In this document: positions 32,921 to 34,266 of the stretch, in pieces
Layout of the letters: the number at the start of each line of letters is the position of its first letter
How positions within the stretch are numbered: the stretch's first letter is position 1
Assembly: GCA_015522055.1 (NCBI GenBank)
Contig: WAMZ01000157.1
Coordinates: 1 to 34,266 of the forward strand
Length of the DNA: 34,266 bases
Direction of reading: 5' to 3'
Origin: Candidatus Geothermarchaeota archaeon
Lineage (GTDB): Archaea > Thermoproteota > Nitrososphaeria > Geothermarchaeales > JDFR-13
Notes under the pieces: model-generated
The model's database searches: none
What the model was told of the DNA's origin: nothing
The model's input: only the letters and a program-made list of their open reading frames with translations
Program-made: the position numbers and the translations under genes

Positions 32921-34246
32921 TTAGAACCATGGAGGCTCGATCATCTCTGCATTCTTAATCTTTCCTCTTATTACGTATTGCTTACCGCCTTGCCACTGGG
33001 AGATCCAGTTCCTGACGTAGTTGTCTCCCCATACTAGGTCGTGGTCGAATTTATTCTCGTCACCCGGTGGGTAGAATGCAATCGTCCTCGTTAGATTGAT
33101 CGGGTTATCTGGATTGAATTTCTCTAGATATTGTACAACTACATCTGGGTTGAATGGGTCTTCCACACCATCGTCATGCGCCATCTCAACAACCTTCTTG
33201 AATAGGTATACGGCGTCGTATGCACCATATCCCTGGTGGGCCTCTGGTGGATGGCCATAGGCCTCCTCATAATTCTGTATGAACTTCCTGCACATATCTG
33301 TTGGTGGTGCTGTATTTACTACGCCGCCGTCAGCTAGGAATATGTAGCCCTCGGCAGCCCCTTCGGTAGCCTCATAGAACCCTAGGTCTAGGGCAGCGAG
33401 GTCATGGCCGGCTAGTAGTATCGGTAGCTTTAGGTTGGCCCACTGCTTAACCATAACGTCTCCGGTACCAGCTATCGCCAATATGGGTACGACGACTTGG
33501 ACACCCATGTCGTGAGCCTCGACTAGGAGGGGTTCATACTCGGTATATCCCCTGCCTACCTTGGCATCCTTGGCTATGGTTATGCCCCTCTTATCTAGCT
33601 CCGGCTGTAAGAAACTCATTACTGCATCTGTCCATATATGCTCATCCCTAATTATGTATATCTTACTAACGTCATATCCCTTCTCCTCAAGCATGTCGAG
33701 CATGTCGGCTAGGTCCCACGCGAATGTCGCACCATTATTCTGTGTGATCCTGAACCAATACTTATACTTGTCGTACTCGTCATGTACCTTGGCTGGGTGT
33801 GCTGGTGACGATGCATCGGCTAGGAAGGGCATCTTCAACTCGGCCATGGGCTCCATCATCGCTAGCATAATACCGCTGGAGAATCCTCCTGTCATGAAGT
33901 CGGCTTTCTCAACGGTTACCAGTCTCCTGAACTCGGATGTAGCTACATCGGGGTTCAGCTTAGTGTCACCGACTACCAGCCTCACGGGCATGTCTAGTAT
34001 TCCACCGGCCTGGTTTATCTCTCTTATGGCTAGCTCTGCGGCGTTTCTCTGTACACTACCCTGCTTAGTTGCCATTGGGGCTATTACCCCGATTACCACC
34101 TCCGTCTTCTTAGGAGCTGTTACGGCTGGTCTACTAGTCATACCAGCATAGTAGCCTACCCCGGCGCCTACTACGAATGCGACCCCCGCCGTGACTGCAA
34201 GCTTTAGGAAATCCCTTCTTCCAACCTGTCCACCTTCCTCAGACAT
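32921..34246 (-). CDS. Tat-exported ABC substrate-binding protein, LivK-like (branched-chain amino acid/aromatic acid type)
   Basis: A 441-residue type I periplasmic-binding protein of the HAAT family. The N-terminus contains a Tat signal, GRRDFLKLAV (Arg10-Arg11), followed by a Gly/Ala/Val-rich segment ending near residue 35; there is no lipobox Cys. The body shows the Leu/Ile/Val-binding layout: VVIGVIAPMATKQGSVQRNAAELAIREINQAGGI, the hinge regions and YDAVYLFKKVVEMA near the C-terminus. In aromatic-degrading bacteria, members of this family bind aromatic acids, so this protein may capture the substrate of the neighbouring ligase. Its promoter would lie beyond the window end, but the coding sequence is complete. 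Confidence 0.9.
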   Translation of the reverse strand: MSEEGGQVGRRDFLKLAVTAGVAFVVGAGVGYYAGMTSRPAVTAPKKTEVVIGVIAPMATKQGSVQRNAAELAIREINQAGGILDMPVRLVVGDTKLNPDVATSEFRRLVTVEKADFMTGGFSSGIMLAMMEPMAELKMPFLADASSPAHPAKVHDEYDKYKYWFRITQNNGATFAWDLADMLDMLEEKGYDVSKIYIIRDEHIWTDAVMSFLQPELDKRGITIAKDAKVGRGYTEYEPLLVEAHDMGVQVVVPILAIAGTGDVMVKQWANLKLPILLAGHDLAALDLGFYEATEGAAEGYIFLADGGVVNTAPPTDMCRKFIQNYEEAYGHPPEAHQGYGAYDAVYLFKKVVEMAHDDGVEDPFNPDVVVQYLEKFNPDNPINLTRTIAFYPPGDENKFDHDLVWGDNYVRNWISQWQGGKQYVIRGKIKNAEMIEPPWF

Positions 34247-34266
34247 ATATAATCACAATATAAAAT

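Noticed and set aside
33561-34151. 196-aa plus-strand ORF inside the livK-like gene
   Set aside because: It is a Ser-rich antisense shadow of a clearly conserved binding protein, as are 31519-32004 (livM/livH) and 9531-9962 (sufC).
1-34266. tRNA, rRNA, CRISPR arrays, insertion sequences or integrated elements
   Set aside because: Intergenic gaps are all under 200 bases and hold no cloverleaf-like sequence, regularly spaced repeats, transposase or integrase reading frames that I could recognise.

Overview
The window looks like a thermophilic archaeal chromosome segment, most likely Thermoproteota (Crenarchaeota-like). The reasons are TATA boxes about 20-30 nt upstream of near-leaderless starts, GGTGAT/GGTGG Shine-Dalgarno motifs, heavy use of ATA (Ile) and AGG (Arg) codons, frequent GTG/TTG starts, a class III (pilin-like) signal peptide on a sugar-binding protein, an AbrB-PhoU fusion and an archaeal-type Suf system. 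I cannot assign a genus from sequence alone. Coding density is very high. No stretch above 300 bases lacks a gene (the largest gap is about 190 bases, at 6543-6735). I see no tRNA, rRNA, CRISPR array, transposase or integrase.

Layout. (1) 0.1-6.5 kb: an S9 prolyl-oligopeptidase-type peptidase, then a carbohydrate-type ABC importer (binding protein and two permeases on +, a MalK-like ATPase converging on -). (2) 6.7-9.3 kb: a membrane-anchored purple-acid-phosphatase-type enzyme, a uridine-phosphorylase-like nucleoside phosphorylase, and a small degenerate TusA-like protein. (3) 9.3-12.7 kb: sufC-sufB-sufD for Fe-S assembly, then a stand-alone CBS-pair protein. (4) 13.2-18.8 kb: a bacterial-type aconitase (AcnA), a GNAT protein, a SixA-like phosphatase, a DUF309 protein, TrmO and a mini winged-helix protein.

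(5) 18.9-34.2 kb is the most interesting part, apparently a module for anaerobic breakdown of an aromatic or alicyclic acid. A minus-strand operon encodes an IpdA/IpdB-like CoA-transferase-fold pair, an enoyl-CoA hydratase with both catalytic Glu, and a translationally coupled CPBP membrane protease. Next come a Cys-rich mini-protein with a MoaD/ThiS-like ubiquitin-fold protein, and an AbrB-PhoU regulator. Divergent from the regulator is a four-gene operon resembling ATP-dependent class I benzoyl-CoA reductase: a BcrB/BzdO-like subunit, two non-identical activator-type ATPases and a BcrC/BzdN-like subunit. A phenylacetate-CoA-ligase-type enzyme follows, then a branched-chain-amino-acid/aromatic-acid-type ABC importer split into two converging operons (livG-livF on +, livK-livH-livM on -), whose binding protein has a Tat signal.

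Inferred logic: a Tat-exported binding protein captures an acid, the Liv-type importer brings it in, the PaaK-like ligase makes the CoA thioester, the four-subunit reductase dearomatises it using ATP, the hydratase adds water, and the IpdAB-like pair may open the ring hydrolytically. The substrate and the ring-opening role are inference; the subunit composition and active-site residues are visible in the sequence.
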